A stretch of 26,672 bases of DNA from an uncultured Eubacteriales bacterium (GCA_900554405.1 USHI01000002.1:1-26672), one strand, 5' to 3'. Positions 1 through 6,748 are shown, numbered from the stretch's first letter. Program-made: numbers and translations. The notes: a model not told the origin generated them from the letters alone.

Positions 1-1
1 C

Positions 2-214
2 AAGGTCATGTACAAGCTGACCGGCGGTCAGGTGAACCCCCTGATTGGTTCTGCCGGCGTTTCCGCTGTGCCTATGGCCGCTCGTGTTTCCCAGAAGGTC
101 GGCCAGAGCGAGAACCCCTCCAACTTCCTGCTGATGCACGCCATGGGCCCCAACGTGGCCGGCGTTATCGGTTCTGCCGTTGCCGCGGGCGTGTTCCTGA
201 CTTTGTTCAAATAA
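2..214 (+). CDS. Sodium ion-translocating decarboxylase beta subunit, C-terminal end (partial)
   Basis: This is the last 70 codons of a gene that begins before the window. The glycine- and alanine-rich membrane sequence, including the stretch GSAGVSAVPMAARVSQ and the tail NPSNFLLMHAMGPNVAGVIGS, matches the conserved C-terminus of the OadB/MmdB/GcdB family. In that family the beta subunit is the integral membrane part that couples decarboxylation of a biotin-bound carboxyl group to sodium export. The frame is open from base 2 and stops with TAA at 212-214. The oadA-type gene follows after 15 nt with a strong SD, so the two are almost certainly co-transcribed. The substrate (oxaloacetate, methylmalonyl-CoA or glutaconyl-CoA) cannot be told from this fragment alone; the neighbouring alpha subunit favours oxaloacetate. 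Confidence 0.88.
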   Translation, partial: KVMYKLTGGQVNPLIGSAGVSAVPMAARVSQKVGQSENPSNFLLMHAMGPNVAGVIGSAVAAGVFLTLFK

Positions 215-229
215 AACGGGAGGTAAAAG

Positions 230-1642
230 ATGAAACCGCTTAAAATTACAGAAACGGTACTTCGCGACTCGCATCAGTCGCTGATAGCTACCCGCATGAC
301 AACCGACGAAATGCTTCCAATACTCAAAACGCTGGATGAAGTCGGTTACTATTCCCTCGAAGCATGGGGCGGCGCAACCTTTGATTCCTGCCTCCGCTTC
401 CTTAACGAGGATCCGTGGCACAGGCTTCGTGTTATCCGCGAAAATGTGAAGAACACAAAGCTTCAGATGCTGTTCAGAGGTCAGAATATCCTCGGCTACC
501 GCCATTATGCAGATGACGTTGTCGAATACTTCGTTCAGAAGTGCATTGCCAACGGTATCGATATTATTCGTATTTTCGATGCGCTCAACGATCCGCGCAA
601 CCTTCAGACCGCCATCAAGGCGACAAAGAAGGAAGGCGGCCACGTTCAGGCTGCTATCTCCTATACGACCGGGCCCGTGTTCTCTAACGAATACTTTGCA
701 AATTACGCAAAAGAGCTCGAAGAAATGGGCGCAGACAGCATTTGCATCAAGGACATGGCAGGTCTGCTCAAGCCCTATGATGCCTTTGACCTCGTCACCG
801 CGATCAAAGCCGTCTGCAAGCTTCCGGTTCAGCTCCACACCCACTACACCAGCGGTCTTGCTTCCATGACGGTGCTCAAAGCTGTCGAAGCGGGGGTCGA
901 TATCGTGGATACGGCGATCTCGCCGATGGCGATGGGTACTTCCCAGCCCGCCACCGAGCCTATCGTTGCGACACTTCAGGGCACACCGTACGATACCGGG
1001 CTCGATCTCGAAAAGCTCGATGTCATTGCAAAGTACTTCAATACTCTGCGCGAAAAGTACATTGCTTCCGGTCAGCTCGACCCGAAGGTGCTTAAAGTCA
1101 ATGTCAATTCGCTGCTTTATCAGGTTCCCGGCGGAATGCTTTCCAACCTCATGTCCCAGCTCAAGCAGGCAAATCAGAGCGATAAGCTTCAGGCTGTTCT
1201 CGAAGAAGTTCCCCGCGTGAGAGAGGATGCCGGATATCCTCCGCTTGTCACCCCGACTTCCCAGATAGTCGGCACTCAGGCTGTGTACAATGTCCTTATG
1301 GGCGAACGCTACAAGACCGTCACGAAGGAATTCAAGGGGCTTGTCAGAGGCGATTACGGCAAAACTCCCGTTCCTATCAAGCCGGAATTTGTCAAGAAGA
1401 TTATCGGCGATGAAAAGCAGATTACCTGCCGTCCCGCCGACCTGCTCAAGCCCGAGCTTGAAACGCTTCGCGCTCAGCTCGGCGATAAAGCGCACCAGGA
1501 GGAAGATGTTCTTTCCTATGCGCTCTTCGACAAAGTCGCGCTTAAATTCTTCGAAAACCGCGACAAAGCCGAAGCGGTCACGGAAGCTCTTGCAGATGCT
1601 TCCCGGATCAAATACCGCGTGAACATCCACGAGGTCAAATAA
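230..1642 (+). CDS. oadA: Oxaloacetate decarboxylase alpha subunit / 5S-type biotin carboxyltransferase (470 aa)
   Basis: Carboxyltransferase of the pyruvate carboxylase/OadA/transcarboxylase-5S family, which moves a carboxyl group from oxaloacetate to protein-bound biotin. The metal and catalytic residues are visible: Asp13 in TVLRDSHQS, the lysine of CIKDMAG at 174 that is carbamylated in the family, and His203/His205 in QLHTH. Their spacing equals that recalled for characterised OadA enzymes with an offset of four. At 470 residues it is the carboxyltransferase part only: no biotinyl domain with an MKM motif follows, so biotin must be on a separate small protein, probably encoded upstream of the window. 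The SD GGGAGG lies just before the ATG. With the preceding beta subunit it forms a sodium-pump operon ending at a clear terminator. A methylmalonyl-CoA transcarboxylase 5S role is the main alternative. Confidence 0.9.
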   Translation: MKPLKITETVLRDSHQSLIATRMTTDEMLPILKTLDEVGYYSLEAWGGATFDSCLRFLNEDPWHRLRVIRENVKNTKLQMLFRGQNILGYRHYADDVVEYFVQKCIANGIDIIRIFDALNDPRNLQTAIKATKKEGGHVQAAISYTTGPVFSNEYFANYAKELEEMGADSICIKDMAGLLKPYDAFDLVTAIKAVCKLPVQLHTHYTSGLASMTVLKAVEAGVDIVDTAISPMAMGTSQPATEPIVATLQGTPYDTGLDLEKLDVIAKYFNTLREKYIASGQLDPKVLKVNVNSLLYQVPGGMLSNLMSQLKQANQSDKLQAVLEEVPRVREDAGYPPLVTPTSQIVGTQAVYNVLMGERYKTVTKEFKGLVRGDYGKTPVPIKPEFVKKIIGDEKQITCRPADLLKPELETLRAQLGDKAHQEEDVLSYALFDKVALKFFENRDKAEAVTEALADASRIKYRVNIHEVK

Positions 1643-1659
1643 CCGCGCAAAAAGAATAA

Positions 1660-1698
1660 ACCGGCAGAAGCTTTTCGGGCTTCTGCCGGTTCTTTTTT
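1660..1698 (+). terminator. Intrinsic terminator after oadA
   Basis: A perfect 12-bp stem (1660-1671 with 1679-1690, arm accggcagaagc) encloses a 7-nt loop and is followed by TCTTTTTT. It starts 18 nt after the oadA stop. The convergent kdgK gene stops at 1720, so the element separates the two units. Confidence 0.93.
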
Positions 1699-1719
1699 AT
1701 GTGATATGCGTAATACGGT

Positions 1720-2745
1720 TCAGCGCTGCACTCTGCCGGAGCCGGAACCCTTTGCGAGCGCGTTGACTTCATCGACCGAAACCATGTTGTAATCGCCCTC
1801 CACGGAATGTTTCAGGCAGGATGCGGCAACCGCAAATTCGATCGCCTGCTGTGCCGAAGCACCGTTTGCAAGCGAATAGATGAGCCCGGCGCCGAAGCTG
1901 TCGCCGCCGCCGACACGATCCACGATATGCATCGAATACCTGCGCGAGAAGAAGGCTTCGCCGCCGCTGTAAAGCATGGCGCTCCAGTTGTTGTCGTTCG
2001 CGCTGATACTTTCACGCAGGGTTATTGCCACACCCTTGAAGCCGAAGCGTTCCGTGAGTTTCTTTGCGACTTCGATATAGCCCTCGCGGTCGAGCTTGCC
2101 GCTGTCAATGTCCGTGTTTTCCGCCGAAATGCCGAAAACATCCTTTGCATCTTCCTCATTGGCAATGCAGTAATCCACATATTTGCAGACCTCCGACATT
2201 ACCTTGCCGGCTTCCTCGCGCGTCCAGAGCTTTTTGCGGTAGTTAAGGTCGGTCGATACCGTAAGCCCCGCTTCCTTGGCTGCTTTGAAGGCTGCAATGG
2301 TGATTTCGGCAACATTCTGCCCCAAAGCGGGAGTTATGCCTGTAACATGGAACCATCTTGCACCCTTGAAAATGTTTGCCCAATCGTAATCCGCGGGGGA
2401 GGAAAGGGCAAAAGCCGAACCCGCGCGGTCATAAATGACCTTGCTCGGGCGCTGCGATGCACCCTTTTCACAATAATAAATACCGACTCTGCTTCCACCG
2501 CGAACAATTTCCGATGTATCGACACCGAATTTGCGGAGCGAATTAACCGCCATCTGACCGATCTCGTGAGCGGGAAGCTTTGTTACAAACACAGCGTGTT
2601 CGCCGAAATTCGCAAGGCTGACAGCGACATTTCCTTCGGCACCGCCGAAGGTCGCCTCCAGTTCGTCGGACTGAACGAATCGCAGGTATCCGTTCGGAGC
2701 AAGGCGAAGCATGAGCTCGCCGAAGGTAACAATTTTATTTGCCAT
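1720..2745 (-). CDS. kdgK: 2-keto-3-deoxygluconate kinase (PfkB family)
   Basis: Cytoplasmic sugar kinase that phosphorylates 2-keto-3-deoxygluconate to KDPG, the substrate of the aldolase encoded just upstream. The 341-residue protein opens with the PfkB strand IVTFGELMLRL, has the substrate-side segment FGGAEGNVAVSLANFG near residue 35, and ends the ATP site with VGGGDSFGAG, where Asp282 is the expected catalytic base. I chose the ATG at 2745, which has GGAAAAG about 8 nt upstream, rather than an in-frame TTG five codons earlier. Its start overlaps the end of the aldolase gene by 11 nt, which implies translational coupling. PfkB kinases vary in specificity (fructokinase, ribokinase), but the N-terminus and the aldolase neighbour make KDG by far the likeliest substrate. 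Confidence 0.9.
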   Translation of the reverse strand: MANKIVTFGELMLRLAPNGYLRFVQSDELEATFGGAEGNVAVSLANFGEHAVFVTKLPAHEIGQMAVNSLRKFGVDTSEIVRGGSRVGIYYCEKGASQRPSKVIYDRAGSAFALSSPADYDWANIFKGARWFHVTGITPALGQNVAEITIAAFKAAKEAGLTVSTDLNYRKKLWTREEAGKVMSEVCKYVDYCIANEEDAKDVFGISAENTDIDSGKLDREGYIEVAKKLTERFGFKGVAITLRESISANDNNWSAMLYSGGEAFFSRRYSMHIVDRVGGGDSFGAGLIYSLANGASAQQAIEFAVAASCLKHSVEGDYNMVSVDEVNALAKGSGSGRVQR

Positions 2746-3322
2746 TGATCTTTTCCACAAGAGCCCTTGTGTTGGACTCTATATCCCCCTTCATTATAAA
2801 TGAGCCGCCGATAGCACGCACACGGTCAAACGCAAGAAATTCGTCGATATTGCTCATATCGACACCGCCCGTCGGAATAAAGCGTACCTGCGGAAACGGC
2901 GCGGAAAGCGCCTTTAATGCCTTTATACCGCCGTATATCCCGGCAGGGAAGAACTTTACCGTGGTTATCCCCAGGTCGAGCGCCTGCATGATCTCCGTCG
3001 GGGTAACACAGCCGGGGAAGTAGGGAACGCCCGCTTCCGCACAGACATTGGCGACACCCACGGAAAGACCGGGGGAAACAATAAATTCCGCGCCGCTTTC
3101 AAGCGCTTTGCGGCACTGCTCTGCGTTGATGACGGTGCCCGCACCGATACACATTTCGGGGAAAAGCTCTTTGCCGAGCTTTATGGCGCTTGCGGCGCAT
3201 TCGGTACGGAATGTGATTTCCGCACAGCGAAGCCCGCCGGCACAAAGGGCGCCGAGCGTTTTTTCGGTTTCGCCGATATCCTTGATAACGACCACCGGTA
3301 TAAATCTGAAATCGCTTACCAT
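2735..3322 (-). CDS. eda: KHG/KDPG aldolase
   Basis: Class I aldolase that splits KDPG into pyruvate and glyceraldehyde 3-phosphate, the last step of the Entner-Doudoroff and uronate routes. The 195-residue protein carries the family residues at the expected spacing: Glu35 and Arg39 in AEITFRT, the GAGTV phosphate-side loop near 60, PGCVTPTE near 103-110, and the Schiff-base Lys123 in TVKFFPA. The start at 3322 is supported by AAAGGA about 8 nt upstream; longer in-frame starts lack this. It is the first gene of a two-gene operon with kdgK and is transcribed away from the lyxose isomerase gene. Confidence 0.93.
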   Translation of the reverse strand: MVSDFRFIPVVVIKDIGETEKTLGALCAGGLRCAEITFRTECAASAIKLGKELFPEMCIGAGTVINAEQCRKALESGAEFIVSPGLSVGVANVCAEAGVPYFPGCVTPTEIMQALDLGITTVKFFPAGIYGGIKALKALSAPFPQVRFIPTGGVDMSNIDEFLAFDRVRAIGGSFIMKGDIESNTRALVEKINGK

Positions 3323-3363
3323 ATGTAATTCCTTTCGTGCATACACTTTTTCTCACACGATAT

Positions 3364-3391
3364 ATATTATCACAACTTTCGGAATTGTAAA
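3364..3391 (-). promoter_or_regulatory. Probable sigma-A promoter of eda-kdgK
   Basis: On the minus strand TTTACA (3386-3391, one mismatch to TTGACA) is separated by 16 bp from TAATAT (3364-3369), about 42 nt before the eda start codon. Several overlapping AT-rich -10 candidates exist, so the exact hexamer is uncertain. Confidence 0.5.
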
Positions 3392-3393
3392 TA

Positions 3394-3422
3394 GCAAAAA
3401 GTCAATTTTGCGCCCGCGCGGG
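3394..3422. promoter_or_regulatory. Two adjacent dyads between divergent promoters (candidate operators)
   Basis: GCAAAA-N6-TTTTGC occupies 3394-3411 and the perfect palindrome CCCGCGCGGG occupies 3413-3422. Both lie between the -35 elements of eda and of the lyxose isomerase gene, where a repressor could control both units. No regulator gene is adjacent in the window, so the binding protein is unknown. Confidence 0.4.
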
Positions 3423-3439
3423 TAGTTTTTTCGCTCTTA

Positions 3440-3468
3440 TTGACAACCGATTTTCGCGGAGTTATAAT
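3440..3468 (+). promoter_or_regulatory. Consensus sigma-A promoter of the lyxose isomerase gene
   Basis: TTGACA (3440-3445), a 17-bp spacer and TATAAT (3463-3468) match the consensus exactly. The predicted transcription start, around 3475, gives a short leader of about 23 nt containing the SD AGAGGTGG. Confidence 0.85.
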
Positions 3469-3497
3469 AAGGCATACATTCATCAGAGGTGGCATAT

Positions 3498-4175
3498 ATG
3501 AAACGTTCCGAAATCAATGCGATCATACGCGAAAATATCGACTTTATAAAAAGGATGAATTTCAACCTCCCGCCCTTTGCTTACTTTACCCCGGAGGAAT
3601 GGAGCAAAAAGGGGCACGAATATGATGAAATCCGCAAAAATATGCTTGGATGGGATGTTACTGATTACGGGCACGGCGATTTCCGCAATATCGGCCTTTT
3701 CCTTTTTACCATACGCAACGGCAATATCGCCGATAAGCAGGGCAAACCCTATGCGGAAAAGCTTTTGATATCCGACGAGGATCAGTATTCACCCATGCAT
3801 TTCCACCACAACAAAATGGAAGATATCATAAATCGCGGCGGCGGAAACCTTATCGTGGAGGTATACAATGCCACCGATGATGATCGCCTCGCCGATACGG
3901 ATGTTACCGTTCACCTTGACGGGCACACCGCAACCGTCCCCGCGGGTACAAAACTGCGCCTTGCCCCCGGCGAAAGCATTACTCTCCCGCAACGGCAGTA
4001 TCATGCCTTTTGGGCGGAAAAAGGGCACGGCAAGGTACTTATCGGCGAAGTTTCCATGGTCAATGACGATAATACCGACAATCGCTTTTATGAAGCGCAG
4101 GGGAGATTTCCGGCGATAGAAGAGGATGAATCCCCGATCTACCTGCTTTGCAACGAATATCCGGAAGCAGAATGA
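3498..4175 (+). CDS. D-lyxose ketol-isomerase (cupin family)
   Basis: Manganese-dependent cupin isomerase interconverting D-lyxose and D-xylulose, and often D-mannose and D-fructose. The 225-residue protein has the cupin metal site His101-x-His103-x4-Glu108 in MHFHHNKME and His169 in QRQYHAFW; this spacing equals that recalled for the E. coli O157 sugar isomerase with an offset of two. The ATG at 3498 is preceded by AGAGGTGG; a GTG three codons earlier lies inside that SD and is unlikely. It is transcribed divergently from the KDG kinase and aldolase genes, so a shared sugar or uronate regulon is plausible. KduI and KdgF, the other pectin-pathway cupins, differ in length and motif. The in vivo substrate is unproven. 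Confidence 0.85.
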   Translation: MKRSEINAIIRENIDFIKRMNFNLPPFAYFTPEEWSKKGHEYDEIRKNMLGWDVTDYGHGDFRNIGLFLFTIRNGNIADKQGKPYAEKLLISDEDQYSPMHFHHNKMEDIINRGGGNLIVEVYNATDDDRLADTDVTVHLDGHTATVPAGTKLRLAPGESITLPQRQYHAFWAEKGHGKVLIGEVSMVNDDNTDNRFYEAQGRFPAIEEDESPIYLLCNEYPEAE

Positions 4176-4189
4176 AACCAGGCATAATT

Positions 4190-4228
4190 AAGGAGCCGCC
4201 CGAAAGCGGCTCCTTCGGGAACTTTTTT
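4190..4228 (+). terminator. Probable intrinsic terminator after the lyxose isomerase gene
   Basis: A perfect 10-bp stem (4190-4199 with 4206-4215, arm aaggagccgc) is followed after 7 nt by TTTTTT. An alternative stem CCCGAA/TTCGGG brings the T-tract closer. The convergent GNAT gene ends at 4274, so it may also serve the other strand, though the T-tract there is poor. Confidence 0.7.
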
Positions 4229-4273
4229 CGTATGTGCTTCTGAACAGAGTCAAGCATCTGAGCAGAAGAAAAA

Positions 4274-5188
4274 TTACAGTGCTTTGCGAAATTCCGTTAC
4301 CGAATTTTGCTCCGATGCCGTATATCCGCATTTCAGGAAGCACTTTTCGGCTGCCGTATTGTCTTTATCCACCGAAGCCGCGATAAAATCAAATCCGTTT
4401 TCTTTGGCATATTGCTCCGCAAAATGCAAAGCAAACGTTCCTACGCCGCATCGCTGAAAATCTTTTGAAGCAAAAAGCATGGATATGCGCGCTTCTCTTT
4501 CACCCGATGCCATGCTAAAACGCATATATCCGGCAGGCACGGCTCCTTTGCATATCAGAAAATGCTTTTCATCGGGACTATCGGCGGAAAGCAATTCTTT
4601 CCATTCACTGAAGCTGATATTTTCGGTTTTCAGTTCATTTTTGTTCTGGGCAAACATTATCCTTACAAAACACGCCTCATTTACCGTTGCGGGAATCACA
4701 CAAAGGCAATCCGGAATTCTGATTTCATACATGATTTCCCCGTCGTTATCAAAACTGTTGAATGCTTCAAAAGGCTTTTCCTCAAATCCGACGGAGCACT
4801 GTAAATTTCGGCTCGGCATATTGTCCGGATCGACATAGCAGCGAAGAACAGCCGCGCCCATTTCGGAAAGACTTCTTATCGCCGTGTCGGTCATCTGTCT
4901 TGCTATTCCTATTCTCCTGTACTCCGGCATTACAAAAAGATCGCCGTAATACCAGAGCGAAAAATCGGCTTCGTTGCGGACGCAGTGCAGACTGCCGACC
5001 ACTTCGCCGTTCGAGGTTGCGGCGACCACCTCAAAGCAATCGTTTCCGTCCGCAAGCTCATCGAAAACAGCCTGACGCACGCAGTTTACATATTGCGGCG
5101 CGGAGGTTCCCCAGCGCATTTGCGCGACTTTTTTTGCAAGTTCATCGCTTAAAAATTTACTTACCCGAATTGTGATGATTTCTTTCAT
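4274..5188 (-). CDS. Two-domain GNAT N-acetyltransferase
   Basis: A 304-residue protein made of two GNAT domains. The first (about 10-150) has the acetyl-CoA loop in LFVMPEYRRIGIARQM followed by a strand and CxVDPDNxxS; the second (about 165-300) repeats the pattern with LFASKDFQRCGVGTFALHF and SVDKDNTAAEKCFLKCGY. Such proteins move an acetyl group from acetyl-CoA to small amines, drugs or protein N-termini. The substrate cannot be read from the sequence. The start at 5188 has the SD AGAGGTAA. What stands out is the regulatory leader between 5205 and 5381 (leader peptide, antiterminator, terminator), an arrangement typical of inducible antibiotic-resistance genes in Firmicutes. A drug- or stress-responsive acetyltransferase is therefore a reasonable inference, but no more than that. 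Confidence 0.85.
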   Translation of the reverse strand: MKEIITIRVSKFLSDELAKKVAQMRWGTSAPQYVNCVRQAVFDELADGNDCFEVVAATSNGEVVGSLHCVRNEADFSLWYYGDLFVMPEYRRIGIARQMTDTAIRSLSEMGAAVLRCYVDPDNMPSRNLQCSVGFEEKPFEAFNSFDNDGEIMYEIRIPDCLCVIPATVNEACFVRIMFAQNKNELKTENISFSEWKELLSADSPDEKHFLICKGAVPAGYMRFSMASGEREARISMLFASKDFQRCGVGTFALHFAEQYAKENGFDFIAASVDKDNTAAEKCFLKCGYTASEQNSVTEFRKAL

Positions 5189-5204
5189 TGTCGTTACCTC
5201 TTTT

Positions 5205-5241
5205 CAAAAATAAAATGCTCCTGATAAAATCAAGAGCATTT
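5205..5241 (-). terminator. Attenuator terminator between leader peptide and GNAT gene
   Basis: On the minus strand a 13-bp stem (5229-5241 with 5213-5225, one G-U pair) with a 3-nt loop is followed by TTTTATTTTT. It sits after the leader-peptide stop and before the SD of the acetyltransferase, so it would stop transcription before the gene unless its 5' arm is captured by the antiterminator. Confidence 0.85.
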
Positions 5242-5298
5242 CAGTCGTAGAGTAACGGTATATATCAGTCCGCGGACAAAATGGCAATTGATTTTATC
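5223..5298 (-). promoter_or_regulatory. Predicted antiterminator pairing of the GNAT leader
   Basis: RNA from 5288-5298 (minus-strand GATAAAATCAA, codons 6-10 of the leader peptide) is perfectly complementary over 11 nt to 5223-5233, which is the loop plus part of the 5' arm of the terminator. After a small internal loop, five more pairs form between 5279-5283 and 5237-5241. This duplex and the terminator cannot exist together. Confidence 0.7.
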
Positions 5299-5315
5299 AT
5301 GATCGGTTCGGTCAT
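5265..5315 (-). CDS. 16-residue leader peptide upstream of the GNAT gene
   Basis: A short reading frame, MTEPIMIKSIAILSAD and TGA, begins at 5315 behind AAAAGGAGGTGG, the best SD in the window, with about 5 nt spacing. Such an SD in front of a 16-codon frame is strong evidence that it is translated. Its codons 6-10 double as the antiterminator arm that competes with the downstream terminator, so its translation is expected to set expression of the acetyltransferase. The peptide has a hydrophobic isoleucine-rich centre but matches no leader I recognise (ErmC, Cat or Vga types). Confidence 0.72.
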   Translation of the reverse strand: MTEPIMIKSIAILSAD

Positions 5316-5335
5316 TTTGTCCACCTCCTTTTGTA

Positions 5336-5381
5336 TGTGATTTCACATTGGTATTTTATCATGAATCAAAATACATGTCAA
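5336..5381 (-). promoter_or_regulatory. Promoter of the leader-GNAT unit with embedded dyads
   Basis: On the minus strand TTGACA (5376-5381), a 17-bp spacer and TAAAAT (5353-5358) form a near-consensus sigma-A promoter. The inverted repeat GTATTTT-N10-AAAATAC (5351-5374) covers the spacer and -10, and the palindrome TGTGA-TT-TCACA (5336-5347) lies at the expected start site. A 12-bp copy of the -10 region recurs at 5291-5302 inside the leader peptide. These are candidate operators for an unknown repressor. Confidence 0.75.
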
Positions 5382-5446
5382 GTATTGATTTGAAATATCA
5401 GTCAGAGCTCCCTTGGGATTACAATAGAAGCGTCACACGGATCGCG

Positions 5447-5513
5447 GCAATGGAGAGCCCCCGTATTGTTTTTTTGTGGTGACTTAACTGTAACACGTTC
5501 GGCTCTCCATTGC
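5447..5513. repeat. 13-bp perfect inverted repeat in a gene-poor stretch
   Basis: gcaatggagagcc (5447-5459) and its exact complement (5501-5513) flank 41 nt. The whole stretch 5382-5646 has no convincing gene. The element could be a long stem-loop in an RNA, the ends of a tiny degenerate insertion, or a protein-binding site. No target-site duplication or T-tract is visible. Confidence 0.6.
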
Positions 5514-5559
5514 AATTCCTTAATTCTACAATAATTTTTGAATATATTCTGTTTTATTC

Positions 5560-5588
5560 TTGCAGTTTGCCGGAAAATATTGTATAAT
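5560..5588 (+). promoter_or_regulatory. Isolated promoter-like sequence pointing into the EIIC antisense strand
   Basis: TTGCAG (5560-5565), a 17-bp spacer and a perfect TATAAT (5583-5588) face rightwards with no plus-strand gene downstream. The -35 matches only half of the consensus. If active it would make an antisense RNA to the 3' end of the EIIC gene. Confidence 0.25.
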
Positions 5589-5646
5589 GTTCCGTGTGGA
5601 AAAAAGAAGTAATGCCTAAGCGGCTCCTGTTTTTAATGCGCGAATA

Positions 5647-6687
5647 TCAGAGATCGAGTTTTAAGTCGCCAAGCTTTATCCAGCCGAGCTTGCGCATAAG
5701 CTCGCTTATTGCAAGCGTGATGACAGCAGGAAGAACCAGGCAGAGCAGCACAAGCCCCGTCCAGAACATTGCATCGTGTTCGGACATTGCGGTGAGCACC
5801 CCGAGGGGCCCCACGAGCCCGCAGGTACCCATGCCGGCGGCGACACCGTTGTTTTCCATATGGAATACCATCGTAGAAAGCGGGCCGAGCAGCGCGGAGG
5901 ATATTATCGTAGGGAGCCATATAACCGGCTTGCGGATGATATTTCCCATTTGAAGCATTGAAGTGCCCAGCCCCTGCGCAACAATACCGCCCCAACGGTT
6001 TTCGCGGAAGCTCATAACGGCAAAGCCGACCATCTGGCAGCAGCAGCCGACCGTGGCGGCACCGCCGGCAATACCCGAAATGCCGATCATAGCGCAGACG
6101 GCTGCAGAGCTTATCGGCAGTGTAAGCACTATGCCCACAACAACCGAAATGATTATGCCCATGTAAAACGGGTGGAGAACTGTCGCGCTGTTGATGAATT
6201 CGCCGAGATAATACATTGCATATGCGATCGGCGGGCAGAGCAGCTTTGCTATACCGAACCCGGTAAGTATTGTCACGATCGGAGTGACAAGTATATCGAC
6301 CTTTGTTTCCTTGCTGACAAGCTTGCCGATCTCGCAGGCTATAAGAACGGCGGCAAAGGCACCCGCCGGGCCGGCGGTATATTCATCCGTGCCGAGCATA
6401 TAGCCCATGGCGCCCACGACCGTCGCGGAGAGCAGAACAAGCCCGTCTGCCTTCAACGCGGCCGCAACGGCAACTCCGATAGCCGCTCCCACGACATAGC
6501 CGTTCTGCGCATAGGATGCTATCGTCGCGAGGAACGAAGCGCCTGTCCATTTACCGAGTGTCGAAAGTATAGTGCCTATCAGCAGCGAGGCAAACAAGCC
6601 CTGCGCCATGGCACCCATTGCCGTTACAAAATAATTCCTCCAGGAAATGCATATATTCTTTTTTTTGAGAAAAGCCTTGAAATCCAA
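5647..6687 (-). CDS. PTS EIIC-like / PfoR-type membrane protein
   Basis: A 346-residue polytopic membrane protein with roughly eight to ten hydrophobic segments and conserved glycine-rich loops such as GTDEYTAGPAGAFAAV and HMENNGVAAGMGTCGLVGPLG. These resemble the EIIC_2 membrane domain family that includes PfoR, named from Clostridium perfringens. It stands alone, without EIIA, EIIB or HPr genes nearby, which is usual for this family and leaves its sugar or regulatory role unknown. The TTG start at 6687 is supported by GGGAGGG 7 nt upstream; no suitable ATG is nearby. It has its own near-consensus promoter right after sigG, giving a very short leader, so it need not depend on sporulation transcription. 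Confidence 0.78.
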   Translation of the reverse strand: MDFKAFLKKKNICISWRNYFVTAMGAMAQGLFASLLIGTILSTLGKWTGASFLATIASYAQNGYVVGAAIGVAVAAALKADGLVLLSATVVGAMGYMLGTDEYTAGPAGAFAAVLIACEIGKLVSKETKVDILVTPIVTILTGFGIAKLLCPPIAYAMYYLGEFINSATVLHPFYMGIIISVVVGIVLTLPISSAAVCAMIGISGIAGGAATVGCCCQMVGFAVMSFRENRWGGIVAQGLGTSMLQMGNIIRKPVIWLPTIISSALLGPLSTMVFHMENNGVAAGMGTCGLVGPLGVLTAMSEHDAMFWTGLVLLCLVLPAVITLAISELMRKLGWIKLGDLKLDL

Positions 6688-6710
6688 TATTATTCCCTCC
6701 CACTAACGCT

Positions 6711-6739
6711 ATTTTACATTTCGGCGGGGGAAATGTCAA
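6711..6739 (-). promoter_or_regulatory. EIIC promoter with a spacer-spanning dyad
   Basis: TTGACA (6734-6739 on minus), 17 bp and TAAAAT (6711-6716). The inverted repeat ACATTTC-N7-GAAATGT (6716-6736) runs from the last three bases of the -35 to the first base of the -10, so a bound repressor would block polymerase. The start site would lie just before the SD. Confidence 0.78.
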
Positions 6740-6748
6740 TACGGAAAT

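Noticed and set aside
1807..2748. Plus-strand open frame of 313 codons
   Set aside because: Mirror of kdgK in a codon-biased gene; no SD and no motif, whereas the minus strand encodes a clear PfkB kinase.
1720..3322. The kinase as fructokinase and the aldolase as an unrelated class
   Set aside because: The KDPG aldolase active-site residues are complete and the kinase gene overlaps it, so the KDG route is the simplest reading.
5594..5953. Plus-strand open frame behind the TATAAT at 5583
   Set aside because: Almost all of it is antisense to the EIIC gene, the SD is poor and the protein has no features; the promoter-like sequence alone is not enough.
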